From NCBI RefSeq assembly GCF_001447385.1, contig NZ_LLWQ01000179.1, forward strand, positions 1 through 54,682: 54,682 bases of DNA, in the 5' to 3' direction. The notes below the pieces were generated by a model. The model ran no database searches. It was not told the origin of the DNA and saw only the letters and a program-made list of their open reading frames with translations. A program made the position numbers and the translations under genes. The DNA comes from Paracoccus sp. MKU1 (GTDB lineage Bacteria; Pseudomonadota; Alphaproteobacteria; Rhodobacterales; Rhodobacteraceae). Below are positions 1-8,900 of this stretch, piece by piece; position 1 is the first letter of the stretch; each line of letters begins with the position of its first letter.

Positions 1-240
1 CTCGACAAAGCCGGCAGGATCGTCGGGATCCGGCGGCAGATAGGCGTCATAGGGGTTGCCGCTTGCGAGATGGCCGAACGGCGTGAAGACGTAATCACCC
101 CCGTCGCGGCCGACCGCGCACAGGACATAGCGTGTCTCACGGGTCGCGGCGTCGAGGCATTCCATAAGGGCGAGATTGCCGTCATCGGCAGCACGAAGCA
201 GAGTGTCGAAGTTCGTTCGAACGGGATCGGGAATGGCCAT
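1..240 (-). CDS. DUF6117-like small protein, 3' end outside the window
   Basis: About 80 codons are visible, beginning MAIPDPVRTNFDTLLRAAD and running off the left edge without a stop. The central stretch has the pattern ALMECLDAATRETRYVLCAV followed by VFTPFGHLASGNPYDAY. I recognise this from memory as the DUF6117 family of small cytosolic proteins found beside ParB and ArdC genes on alphaproteobacterial conjugative elements; its role is unknown. The ATG at 238-240 is preceded on the minus strand by a good Shine-Dalgarno sequence (CAGGAG) that belongs to a hairpin leader also seen before the next gene. The start is secure, the family name less so, and no function can be assigned. Confidence 0.7.
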   Translation of the reverse strand, partial: MAIPDPVRTNFDTLLRAADDGNLALMECLDAATRETRYVLCAVGRDGGDYVFTPFGHLASGNPYDAYLPPDPDDPAGFVE

Positions 241-246
241 TGTGTT

Positions 247-289
247 CTCCTGAAACGAAGAAGGCCCGCCGTCACGGGACAAGCGGGCC
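247..289 (-). promoter_or_regulatory. Hairpin leader with SD upstream of the DUF6117 gene
   Basis: Read on the minus strand, GGCCCGC (289-283) pairs with GCGGGCC (269-263) around a 13-base loop. It is followed by TTCGTTTCAGGAG, which contains the ribosome binding site, six bases before the ATG. The same order of a GGCCCG-type hairpin, TTCGTTTCAGGAG and then ATG occurs at 796-832. The hairpin could end transcription from upstream, protect a processed 5' end, or gate translation; the sequence alone does not decide. Confidence 0.5.
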
Positions 290-311
290 GGATGAACGGG
301 ATCGGCGAACG

Positions 312-788
312 TCACGCGGCAGCTCGACCCTCGACGGCGTCGGCGCCTGCCTCGTCGGCGGTGATCTCCTCGAGGCGCGCGCGGGTGTAGCCGTTCCTGG
401 CTAGCCAGAGTTCGGCCGCCTCGTGGTTCTCCGCGAGGTGCAGCAATTCGACGTTCTCTCCGACATCCTGCACAACGCGGACTTGACCGATCTTCGGGCG
501 TTCGATCACCCGGAAGCTCAGATCGCTGTCGATGCCGTAGCTGCGCATGACGGTGATAAGAATGATGCCGCCTTCGCCGAAATCGCCTTCATGCAGGGTG
601 AAGGACGGCGTGGTCGTGTAGGTCGGGCGCTCGCGGCCCGGTTCCTTGCGCACGAGACGACCGGCCCCGTTGCGGGATTTCCACGCGGCGAGCTTCTTGG
701 TGAAACGTGCGGGCGGCTTCGGCTGGCCGTCGCTGTAGGCCACGAGCGAGCCGAGCGGCACGATGTCGAAGATGAGGGAAGCGGACAT
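312..788 (-). CDS. Hypothetical backbone protein, 158 aa
   Basis: The protein begins MSASLIFDIVPLGSLVAYSD, is soluble, and has no membrane segment or signal peptide. A central segment (KEPGRERPTYTTTPSFTLHE, then GGIILITVMRSYGI) looks like a beta-rich fold, and the tail is acidic and alanine-rich. I do not recognise a named domain. An upstream in-frame ATG at 890 exists, but the start at 788 is chosen because CAGGAG lies seven bases before it inside a leader shared with the DUF6117 gene. The gene lies 98 bases downstream of the ParB-like gene in the same direction and probably belongs to the same element-maintenance block. The call as a real gene is firm; function is unknown. Confidence 0.65.
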   Translation of the reverse strand: MSASLIFDIVPLGSLVAYSDGQPKPPARFTKKLAAWKSRNGAGRLVRKEPGRERPTYTTTPSFTLHEGDFGEGGIILITVMRSYGIDSDLSFRVIERPKIGQVRVVQDVGENVELLHLAENHEAAELWLARNGYTRARLEEITADEAGADAVEGRAAA

Positions 789-795
789 GATCTTG

Positions 796-832
796 CTCCT
801 GAAACGAAAGCGGCCCGGCGAGATGCCGGGCC
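796..832 (-). promoter_or_regulatory. Hairpin leader with SD upstream of the 158-aa gene
   Basis: On the minus strand GGCCCGGC (832-825) pairs perfectly with GCCGGGCC (819-812) around a five-base loop, then GCTTTCGTTTCAGGAGC leads to the ATG at 788. It lies between the ParB stop (887) and the next start. A GC-rich stem of this kind could be a terminator or attenuator between the two genes, or a stabilising 5' hairpin. There is no long T run, so a simple intrinsic terminator is less likely. Confidence 0.5.
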
Positions 833-886
833 TTGAGATGGAAGGGATGGAATGCGGGGCGACGGAGGCCGCCCCGCTGATTCGCG

Positions 887-3037
887 TCACTCGGCGGCGA
901 CGAGGGCCTCCGGATCGTCGGCGGCCTCGGCCGTGTCCTCATGGCCACCGGCGAGGAAGTCGGGCAGCGCCACGCTGTCCTCGTCCTGATCGGTCGCGCC
1001 ATCCACGGCCTGCGCCTCGATGGCGGGGCGCAGCGGCTCCGGCAGCCAGCCGGTATCGGCCAGGAGCCGTTCGGCCTCCTTCGCCATGTCGCCCTTCTTG
1101 AGATGCGCGATGAGATCGGCCGCGCGATCGCCGGCACCCTCGCGCACCGCCTCGATGATGCGGGTCTTGGTCACGCGGCCCAGATAGTTCTCGACCGTTG
1201 GCCTCCAGCCCGCTTCGACGAGGTCGAGGCCGGTGGCCTGCGCCAGCCGTTCGGCCTCGGCCATGCGGCGGTCGAGACCGTGCTGCGAGATGCCATTCCC
1301 CGAATAGGGGTTGGGCCGCTCGTAGAGCGCGTTGACGCCGAAACTGACGCAATGCGCAAGCAGCGCCAGGCGGCTGGCATCGTCGAGACCGTCGATCCAG
1401 TCCCAGAGCCGGTCGTCATCACCGGAGGGAATGTCCCCCCGCCAGGCGTCCGCGCGCTCGTCGATCATCTTCGCGGCGGCGCTGTCAGCGAGCCCGGTCG
1501 CATCCGTGGGAAGATAGATGTGACGCACGGCGGCATAGAGGCTGGTTCCCGAGGTGGCGGTGCGCTCGAAAGTATCGAGAACCAGCTTGTGCAGCAGCGC
1601 CGTCATGGCGACGCGCGGATTCTTGGCAAGCGCATTGCGCAGCGCCAGCGTCCGCCAGGCGGTCAGGTCGGTCACGAGTCGCTCGGGCAACGGCTTGACG
1701 GCATCGTCATCCTCTTCATCGGCGTCCGGGACGGGCTCGCCGCCGACGGTGATGACCGCGCGCTGCACCGCATCGGGATCGGACGGGTCCGCACCCTCGG
1801 TGGCATCCTCGCCATCGACGGTCTCGGGTTGTTCGTCCTCGGAGCGGACGTAGCCGTTGCTGACGATCAACTCGCCATCGCGGCCGATGCTGACGAAGAC
1901 ACCGGCACGAGCGATGTCTTCCGGCGCGAAGGTGACAGGCCGATTCTCGAAGGCTTCCAGCTCGGCTTCGATTTCCCCGAGCCGCTGATCGACCTCATCG
2001 GGCAGCTCGTCGGCTTCGGCATACTGCGCTTCGAGTTCGTCATACTCGTCGCGCAGCGCCTCTCGGGTGGCGCGTTCCTCGTCGGTCAGTTCCTGGGTCA
2101 CGCCGACCAGCCTGCGCAACCCGTTGGTGTGGCCGTAGGGCAGCTCGACTGCCGCGTCGATCCACTTCCAGCCCTGACCGGCGATCTCGTCGGCGACGGT
2201 GCGCAGCTTCTCGTCGACCAGCCGGTCGAGAAGCGTGACGTCCTGCAACCAGCCGCCGTTCTCCTCGGAGAAGAGGTCGCGCAGCACCGGGCCACCCGCC
2301 GCATCGTAAGCGTCAACGCCAATGAAGCGGGCGCGCTTGTCGGCGGCCGGAACCGTGGTCTCGGTCAGCATGTTGCGGATCTGCCAGGGTTCCTTCTGCC
2401 ACGACGTGCTGATGCGCTCCCAGACCTGCTGCTGGCGCTCGTGGTCGGGGTTGACGGTGAAGGCTTCCAGCATCGCCAGCGTCATCTCGTTGCGCGCATA
2501 GGCGTCGTGCAGCGTCGGCGCAACGGTGGCGAGGCGAAGACGCTGCATGATGTAGCGCGGGGTGGTCCGCCATGCGTCGGCGATCTCCTCCTTCGACATG
2601 CCCATGTCGAACATCCGCTTGAACGCCTTGAACTGGTCGAGCGGATGCAGGGCGAGGCGCAGCAGGTTCTCGGCCAGCGAGTCGTCCACGGCCGAGGTCT
2701 TGGCGTCGGCCTTCTTGACGATGCAGGGCACGAGCCCTTCGGCCGGGAAGCGACCGGCCTCGACAAGGCGCGCGATGGACCTGTAGCGGCGGCCGCCGGC
2801 CGGGGTTTCGAACTCGCCGGTCTCATTGCCGTCCTCGTCGAGGATGGCGCGGACATTGAGACCCTGCACGAGATCCTCGCGCCGGTCGATGTCATGGGTA
2901 AGTTCGTCCAGACCCGCCTCGACATCGGTCTCGCGGACATTGCTGTCCGACAGCCTGATGCGGTTGAACGGAATGTCGCGCGCCCGCGAAAAGACGATCA
3001 TCGGGGCGACGGGCTTCTTCCTGGCAGCTTTGGCCAT
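887..3037 (-). CDS. Large ParB/Spo0J-family protein of a conjugative element
   Basis: This 716-aa protein carries a ParB N-terminal domain at roughly residues 15-140 (IPFNRIRLSDSNVRE near the start, then PAGGRRYRSIARLVEAGRF, the GGRR box that binds the nucleotide in ParB proteins). A helix-turn-helix-like region follows (MSKEEIADAWRTTPRYIMQRLRL, about residues 160-185). The remaining 500 residues are acidic and helical, far beyond the usual 300 aa of chromosomal ParB. Proteins of this long type are typical of alphaproteobacterial conjugative elements and lack a partner ParA next door; roles in partition, transcription control or DNA nicking have been suggested for relatives. The start at 3037 is preferred over an in-frame ATG at 3142 because GGAGA lies eight bases upstream in a leader shared with ardC. 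Confidence 0.85.
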   Translation of the reverse strand: MAKAARKKPVAPMIVFSRARDIPFNRIRLSDSNVRETDVEAGLDELTHDIDRREDLVQGLNVRAILDEDGNETGEFETPAGGRRYRSIARLVEAGRFPAEGLVPCIVKKADAKTSAVDDSLAENLLRLALHPLDQFKAFKRMFDMGMSKEEIADAWRTTPRYIMQRLRLATVAPTLHDAYARNEMTLAMLEAFTVNPDHERQQQVWERISTSWQKEPWQIRNMLTETTVPAADKRARFIGVDAYDAAGGPVLRDLFSEENGGWLQDVTLLDRLVDEKLRTVADEIAGQGWKWIDAAVELPYGHTNGLRRLVGVTQELTDEERATREALRDEYDELEAQYAEADELPDEVDQRLGEIEAELEAFENRPVTFAPEDIARAGVFVSIGRDGELIVSNGYVRSEDEQPETVDGEDATEGADPSDPDAVQRAVITVGGEPVPDADEEDDDAVKPLPERLVTDLTAWRTLALRNALAKNPRVAMTALLHKLVLDTFERTATSGTSLYAAVRHIYLPTDATGLADSAAAKMIDERADAWRGDIPSGDDDRLWDWIDGLDDASRLALLAHCVSFGVNALYERPNPYSGNGISQHGLDRRMAEAERLAQATGLDLVEAGWRPTVENYLGRVTKTRIIEAVREGAGDRAADLIAHLKKGDMAKEAERLLADTGWLPEPLRPAIEAQAVDGATDQDEDSVALPDFLAGGHEDTAEAADDPEALVAAE

Positions 3038-3044
3038 GGTGGTT

Positions 3045-3094
3045 TCTCCGCGACGGGCGGCCGGGAGCCTCTCTCTCGACCTCCAACCCGTCAC
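3045..3094 (-). promoter_or_regulatory. Conserved leader upstream of the ParB-like gene
   Basis: On the minus strand GACGGG (3092-3087) can pair with CCCGTC (3057-3052), and the second arm runs into CGCGGAGA, the ribosome binding site. A 15-base block including the second arm (TCTCCGCGACGGGCG as written on the plus strand) and the AACCCGTCACG block recur at 4518-4567 before ardC, with a purine-rich loop region between. This is a duplicated 5' leader, likely regulatory. Confidence 0.5.
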
Positions 3095-3160
3095 GAAGCG
3101 AAGCGCCGCCCTCTTCCTCTGAAGAGCGCGACGCCAGGCCACAAAGCCGACAGCCGGAAA

Positions 3161-3556
3161 TCAGGAATCCTGGCTTTCCGTATCTGCGGATGTGCAGGTG
3201 AATGCCGCACCGGCGCGGTAGAGGGCTCGCTCCGCCGCACGGATGCTGCCGGCTTCCCGCGCAGCCTCCGCCCAGACCGAGATCGGGAAATCCCCGGTGA
3301 AGAGCAGATCCCGCTCGATCCCCATGCCGAAGGGCAATCGGACCCTGCGCAGCTCTTCCAGGCTCCACGAGCCAAGTTCGGGGTAGCCGATATCGGCCAG
3401 GCCGAACATGATGTCGCCGCCCTGATCCAGCTCAGTGGCGAGCCAGACGCCCGCGCCGAAGGGGTTGAAGAATTTCACGACGGGGATGTGATCCACATCA
3501 CGTTGGCGACCATTGGCCAGAAGCCGGTCGCGCTGTGTTCCGGTCAAAAGGATCAT
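3161..3556 (-). CDS. DUF2958 domain protein
   Basis: This 131-aa protein begins MILLTGTQRDRLLANGRQ and has the DUF2958 signature order: VVKFFNPFGAGVWLATELD, then DIMFGLADIGYPELGSWSLEEL, then FPFGMGIERDLLF-like residues near position 100. DUF2958 proteins are small, probably cytosolic, of unknown biochemical role, and are regularly encoded next to ArdC on plasmids and integrative elements. Its ATG overlaps the last four bases of ardC (ATGA, 3553-3556), so the two are translationally coupled. The C-terminal end (TSADTESQDS) is divergent. The identification is firm at family level; the function is not known. Confidence 0.85.
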   Translation of the reverse strand: MILLTGTQRDRLLANGRQRDVDHIPVVKFFNPFGAGVWLATELDQGGDIMFGLADIGYPELGSWSLEELRRVRLPFGMGIERDLLFTGDFPISVWAEAAREAGSIRAAERALYRAGAAFTCTSADTESQDS

Positions 3557-4509
3557 GCCGCGACCCTCCCTTCGATTGCAGCCGGAACCGGCTCCCCGGC
3601 ATCTTCGTCGGGCAGATGCGACAGCAGCCAGTCGGCCGCCTTGCTGGCCTGAGAAGCTGCGCGGACGATGGCGCGGTTGTCCTCGCGCAGCACCTCCAGC
3701 CAGGAGCCGATATAGTCGGCATGGCGCACGGTCGGCACGATACCAAGCGAGGCGCAGCAGAATGCCGCGTTCATCTCGGCGACCAGCTCCTCGAAGGCGT
3801 ATTTCTTCGTGCCGAAACTGCCCGAGAAATCCCGCCCCAGGCGCGAGGCATGGCCGGTGGCGTGCCCCATCTCGTGCAGCGCCGTCCGGTGCCAGTTAAT
3901 CGGCTCGAAATAGGCGGCCGGCGGCGGCACCTGCACATAATCGAGTGCCGGCACATAGAAGGCGCGATCTCCGCCGATGCGGAAATCGATCCCGGTCGCG
4001 CGGATCAGTGCCTCGACCTTCGGCTCGATCATACCGGGCGGCGGTGGTGGCGCCTCCACGGCAATATCTTCTGGCAGGCCCTCGCATTGCGCGGTGTTGA
4101 AAACGGTGAAGCGCTTCAGGAACGGGACGCGTCCCGGTTCTTCACCGGTCTCGCGGGCTCGGCGCTTCTCGTCTTCCGGGGTGAAGCGGTCGGCATAGAC
4201 GACCGTCGTGCCGTGCTCGCCCTTACGGACATTGCCGCCGAGGGCTGCCGCCTGGCGATAGGTGAGCCAATGCTGGGTCGGATAGCCGTTCTGGACCACG
4301 GCACCCCAGAGGATCAGCACATTGATCCCGGAATACTGCCGCGAGGTCGCGGCGTTTCGCGGCATGGCAAGCGGCGCTTTCGCCGCAGTCCCCCAAGGCT
4401 GGACCCAGGGAAGCCGTCCTTCCTCCAGCTCGGCGATGATCTTGCCGGTGATGTCGTCGTAAAGATTGCTGCGGGCGCCGCCTTCACGGGCGCGGTCCTG
4501 TCTGGCCAT
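3553..4509 (-). CDS. ardC: ArdC-like antirestriction protein with zincin domain
   Basis: This 318-aa protein has the two-domain layout of ArdC. The N-terminal single-strand DNA-binding domain (about residues 10-135) contains LYDDITGKIIAELEEG, PWVQPWGT, SRQYSGINVLILW and the Y-x-D segment VVYADRF. The C-terminal zincin-like metalloprotease domain (about residues 185-300) has the HEMGHATGH zinc motif near residue 210 and a following glutamate-rich helix (FEELVAEMNAAF). ArdC proteins bind incoming single-stranded DNA and shield a conjugating element from restriction in the new host. The gene is the first of the ardC-DUF2958 pair and is preceded by a leader like that of the ParB gene. The presence of restriction genes as cargo on the same DNA makes the protective role meaningful. 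High confidence in family, moderate in exact role. Confidence 0.88.
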   Translation of the reverse strand: MARQDRAREGGARSNLYDDITGKIIAELEEGRLPWVQPWGTAAKAPLAMPRNAATSRQYSGINVLILWGAVVQNGYPTQHWLTYRQAAALGGNVRKGEHGTTVVYADRFTPEDEKRRARETGEEPGRVPFLKRFTVFNTAQCEGLPEDIAVEAPPPPPGMIEPKVEALIRATGIDFRIGGDRAFYVPALDYVQVPPPAAYFEPINWHRTALHEMGHATGHASRLGRDFSGSFGTKKYAFEELVAEMNAAFCCASLGIVPTVRHADYIGSWLEVLREDNRAIVRAASQASKAADWLLSHLPDEDAGEPVPAAIEGRVAA

Positions 4510-4517
4510 CGGGATGA

Positions 4518-4567
4518 TCTCCGCGACGGGCGCCGGAGGCCACTCCTCCAGTCCTTAACCCGTCACG
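4518..4567 (-). promoter_or_regulatory. Conserved leader upstream of ardC
   Basis: This is the second copy of the leader described at 3045-3094. On the minus strand GACGGG (4564-4559) faces CCCGTC (4530-4525), the latter merging into CGCGGAGA, the ardC ribosome binding site. The shared blocks are 15 and 11 bases long while the loop has diverged, as expected for a structure under selection or for a recent duplication. Confidence 0.5.
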
Positions 4568-4989
4568 GAAAACCCGCCCGCACTCGAACTCTCAGGGGGC
4601 GTTGCGGGGTCTCCCCGCTGATGGGGGTGCGTCGGCAACGCAGTGCCGACCAGGGGGAAGGCTTTTCCCTGCCACCTGAGAATCTCAGCCATGATGAACC
4701 TTGTAGTCGTTCACTGCGCCTGCATAGTGTGACAGTCCGAACAGAGGCTTGAGCGATTGAAGGGGCGGAGAACGGACGTTCGTTGCCGTGAGCGCGAATG
4801 ACCACAAACTTCCCGATGTTCCCGATCGCGAGCTACCCCTCGAGCCACTTCACAGAACAGATTGCTCGACTTGAAGTACGTTTCTCACGTAAAACCAAAT
4901 AAAGTCATGTAGTTGTTGTCGCACATCCGCAGCACTGTCATTGAAAAGAACGCGCATGCAGCCGCCGCTGCTAAGAGAGTCTTAACCAG
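4568..4989. other. Divergent intergenic region between ardC and the nuclease-helicase cassette
   Basis: No convincing gene is visible here. The left part (to about 4700) is GC-rich with runs such as CTCAGGGGGCGTT and GGGGTCTCCCCGC and probably carries the ardC promoter. From about 4850 the DNA becomes clearly more AT-rich (for example ACGTAAAACCAAATAAAG at 4887-4904), matching the start of an acquired cassette. I found no good -35/-10 pair for the rightward gene, whose ribosome binding site is only a weak AGAGAG. Confidence 0.5.
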
Positions 4990-5904
4990 ATGAACAAGGC
5001 CCATGAGATAGACAGCCCCGACAAGATAACCGTTTCGGCCGGGCCGGAGGCCGGAGTTGCGTCCCCAACGGCGATTTCGACGGCAGCGTGCAAGGTCAAC
5101 GAGCACTGTGTCGGCGATCACTGGACGGTCGGTGATGTCAAGTTACTAGCGCGGCTCATAGCGATCATCGCGATGGGACAGGCGAAGCACGCGGCGCGAA
5201 TTATCGCGGACCTGCAGCCAGCGGTTCCGGCCTTGACAATCGACGTGCTCCGTTCCGACGCGAAACAGCGTCTGACCGTGACCGGAGACACGCCGGAAAA
5301 GCAGGACGCTCACCGATGGCATCGCGACGGTCTGATCTTCGAGGCGATCTCCTGGATCGCCGCCCGACAGGGTGCTGCCGCCAACGTGCTCATGAGAGAC
5401 CCGCACATCAGCGCGACGACACAGGGTCTTGACGGGCTCATGATCGAACTGGACGAAAAAGGTGAAACGGTCGTCCGCGCGACAATTCTCGAAGACAAAT
5501 GTTCGAACGACCCCCGGCGAAAATTCAGAGACGAAGTTCTGCCTGCCTTCCGAAACTACCATGCGGGCAAAAGGGCTTCGGAGCTGGTGGCGGCAACATC
5601 TTCGCTGCTTGACGGCAGGATTCCCGACGAAGCGGTCATGGAGGCTGCAGGGCGCGTACTGGATATGGCATTCAGGGCCTACCGCGCCGGATTGACGATC
5701 AACCCTGACCACGACTCGGAGGCGGGACGCACAGCTTTGTTCAAAGGATATGAGGGGCTTGAAAAGATCACCGGGGCGCAGCGCATCGGGGCGACATTCC
5801 TGCCGCCTTCGGAACTGCGCACCTGGTTTGACGAGATTGCCGGTCGGGCGATCGCCTTCATTGACGTGCTCGGGGAGGACGATCACCAATGTTCGATCCG
5901 GTGA
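4990..5904 (+). CDS. Putative PD-(D/E)XK nuclease of a two-gene defence cassette (HamA-like position)
   Basis: This 304-aa cytosolic protein has an unrecognised N-terminal half and a likely restriction-endonuclease-type core. The core has a helix with a conserved-looking acid (HRDGLIFEAISWIAA, about residues 117-131), then GLDGLMIEL (Asp about residue 149) and a strand VRATILEDKCS (Glu-Asp-Lys about residues 163-167). The spacing fits E...D...(E/D)xK of PD-(D/E)XK nucleases. The gene overlaps the downstream helicase by 16 bases, so the two are co-translated. A small nuclease before a large helicase is the architecture of Hachiman (HamA-HamB, also called AbpA-AbpB), but I cannot match the classical HamA (DUF1837) motif well, so it may be a distinct family. 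The nuclease call is inference from motif order. Confidence 0.55.
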   Translation: MNKAHEIDSPDKITVSAGPEAGVASPTAISTAACKVNEHCVGDHWTVGDVKLLARLIAIIAMGQAKHAARIIADLQPAVPALTIDVLRSDAKQRLTVTGDTPEKQDAHRWHRDGLIFEAISWIAARQGAAANVLMRDPHISATTQGLDGLMIELDEKGETVVRATILEDKCSNDPRRKFRDEVLPAFRNYHAGKRASELVAATSSLLDGRIPDEAVMEAAGRVLDMAFRAYRAGLTINPDHDSEAGRTALFKGYEGLEKITGAQRIGATFLPPSELRTWFDEIAGRAIAFIDVLGEDDHQCSIR

Positions 5905-8900
5905 CAGCGGAAATCATGCGTACTGCGCCAGCCTTGCCAGGCCTGAATCCTGCCGAGCTGCCGCAATTGCTTACAGCGCAGTATGCAGAACTGGCTGCCC
6001 GCAGAATGAGGCGCGTCGATGGCGCTGAAGAGGCGGCGGGTGACGGCGCTGCTGACGGCGAATGGCCTCTCGCCCGTATTGCCGACGCCTATGAGATCGT
6101 TGTGTCCGTCCGGCGTGATGCCGACCACCGCAGAGCGGCGGCATTCGTTGCCGGCACGGCGCATCAAATTCTGGCGCAGGACCTCGCGCAGACCGATGCT
6201 GCCGGGTCTGTTGCCATCATGGATCGGGATCGCATCCATCCGGCGATCGCGGCGGCGGTGCTTTTTCTGGTGGCCGAGCAGTATGCGGACGCCCACGAAG
6301 CCGCGCGCTTTATCAGGCCGGAAGATGGAGGGCAGGACTATGTCTGCACCATTCTGGCCGAAGATATCCGTGACCTGGCGCGCGGCAATTTCCAGAGCAT
6401 TCTTGACCGCGCGCAGCGCCGTCCGGAGGGGTTCTTCTCCGGCGGACTGCTTGAACAGCGGGGGACAACGGCGCTCTTCGAGAGCCTTGTCGTCGGTGTC
6501 GAGTTGTTTGCTGCGGAAGTTCTGGCAGAAGATATGCCCGAGAAGGCGGCAGGGCGGTTCGACGGCGCAAGGGCGGCGTTCGCCCGCGTGTTGGCCCTCT
6601 CTTCGCTGGAGCACGGGCGCCTCGGCGATTTGTCCCAGAATTTTCAGACCACCTATCCGGGACCACGTCACCTCGCATCACTGCTGCTGGCAGCCTACGA
6701 CTCCATTGCGGGCGCGGCGGTTACACGCCTGCAGCCGCCCAATGGTTCAGATCGGGATTATTGGCGAAGCTGGCTGAGGCATCGTGCGAATGCCACACCT
6801 TTCGCTTGGCCCAATCATAGGGAGGCCATAGCGAAAGGATTCCACGAGAGCGGCAAGTCCGCCGTGCTCGTTCTGCCGACCGGCGCGGGAAAAACGACGG
6901 TCTCTTGCCTGAAGATTGCTGCTGTACTGGCAAGCGGCAAGTCGGTTGTGTTCTTGGCTCCAACTCACGCGCTTGTGGATCAACTCACCGACGATCTGCA
7001 GAAGGTCTTCCCGGAATCGCTGGAAGGTTCGGTTGTTTCGAGCGATTTCGATCGCTTGTTCGCTCCCGGTACCAACTTCGAAAGCATCGAGGTCATGACG
7101 CCGGAGCGCTGTCTTGCACTTCTGTCATATTCGCCCGAGGCTTTTGAAAACGTAGGGCTGCTGGTCTTTGACGAATGTCATCTCCTCAGCCCCGTATCGA
7201 ATCTCCGCCGGGCGTTGGACGGAATGTTCTGCGTCCTTGCCTTCAACAGCATCGCGCCGGAAGCCGATTTCCTTTTTCTTTCAGCGATGCTTGATAATGG
7301 CGCGGCATTCGCAGAGTGGATTGAAGAGCTCACCGGTCGGACCTGTGTTTTTGCCGATCCGCTTTGGAAGCCGAGCCGACAGGCGCGCGGCGTCCTGCTG
7401 TATGAGAGTGCCGCCATCGTGCAGATGAGACGCAACGCGATCGCCGTTCAGCGCGCGGAGGATGCCCGAAAGAAAAAGCGCGCAAAGCATCTGCGCAAAC
7501 CAGCTGCCGAAGCGCTGCAATGCCCGCCGCATGCTCTCTTCGGGCTTCAGCACAACTGGCTGGCCGGTGCAGCGCCAAGCTGCACCCTGGCGGCCATTTC
7601 CGATGCGCCGGTCCCGTTAACCGGTAAGCTCAACCGGGATGGTTCGATCTATCTGACGCCGAATGTAAACAAGGTCGCCGCGCAAGTTGCGGCTGCTGCG
7701 GCGCGCAACGGCCTGAAAGGTATCGTCTTCGTCAACCGCAAGGATACTGCCGCGTCCACTGCGCGTGAAATCTCGGCGCTGCTGGGCGACCCGCCAGAGC
7801 AAACGCAAGATGAAGAAGAGCGATGGAAGGCGCTGGAGATCGAGCTTGGCGGGCTGGAACATGCGATCTTGGCCGGTCCCGCTGCCGCCGTGCCCCACAA
7901 TGCGCTGATGCTCAGGCTGGAGCGCGATCTGGCAGAACGCTTGTTCCGCCGTGCCGACGGGGCAAAAGTCATCGTTGCTACACCGACGCTGGCGCAGGGT
8001 CTGAACCTTCCAGCTCATATTGCCATTCTTGCCGGGGACAAGCGCAGCGACCCGGACGAAGGAGGGCGTGAAGACCTGGAGGCGCACGAGATACTGAATG
8101 CTGCGGCCCGTGCAGGGCGCGCCGGTCACCTCGCCAACGGCATCGTGCTCCTGATCCCTGAAGTCGTGCTTCAATTCAGGCAAGGTAGGGCCTTCCCAAA
8201 AGGGGTGCTCGACAAGCTGAAGTCGGTACTGCCAGAGGACGACCGCTGCCTGTCCCTGAGCGATCCCCTGCAGACAATTCTTGATCGCATTAATGTGGCG
8301 GCTGCTGTCGATCCCGACGTCGAGTATGCCCTGAACCGCCTAGCCACTGCGGTCGCGCCTGAAGGCGCAGAAACCGAAGCAACGACGCGCTTTTCGATAG
8401 GACGATCACTGGCTGCCTTCACGGCCATAAGGATCAATCAGAAAGCGGGGTTCGATGCGAAAGTCGCGCGACTGAACGAGCTTATCGGCGAGAGAGCGAA
8501 GGAGGCCGATGATCAGGTCCTGGCGGAGCTTGCCACCCAGAGCGGCGCGCCGCTCGGCATCCTCAAATCGCTGCGGCAAAGGATCGAGGATCAGATTGAA
8601 CGGCTACCCCAGACAATACCGGACTGGACGTCCTGGATCATCAACTGGCTTGCAGAGGATCAGGATGCGCGCGATGCTATTCTGATCCGTGATGGTAGAG
8701 CAATTCTCGGCGCTACCGGAAACAAGAAGGACGGACCGCTGACGGCCGACGCCGTAAGAAACCTCGAACCCGGCATTCTGGCCTGGCTATGCGGCGAACC
8801 CTTGCGCGAAATCGAAAGACAACTCGGCGGCGACCCCGCTGAAAAGGCGATTTGCCCGCGTGCCCGTGAGCTAGTCTCTCAGCTAGTGCCTCTCAGCCTT

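Noticed and set aside
941..3652. A 903-codon open frame on the plus strand opposite the ParB gene
   Set aside because: It is antisense to a gene with clear ParB motifs and shared leaders; its composition is a mirror of GC-rich codon bias and it lacks domain signatures.
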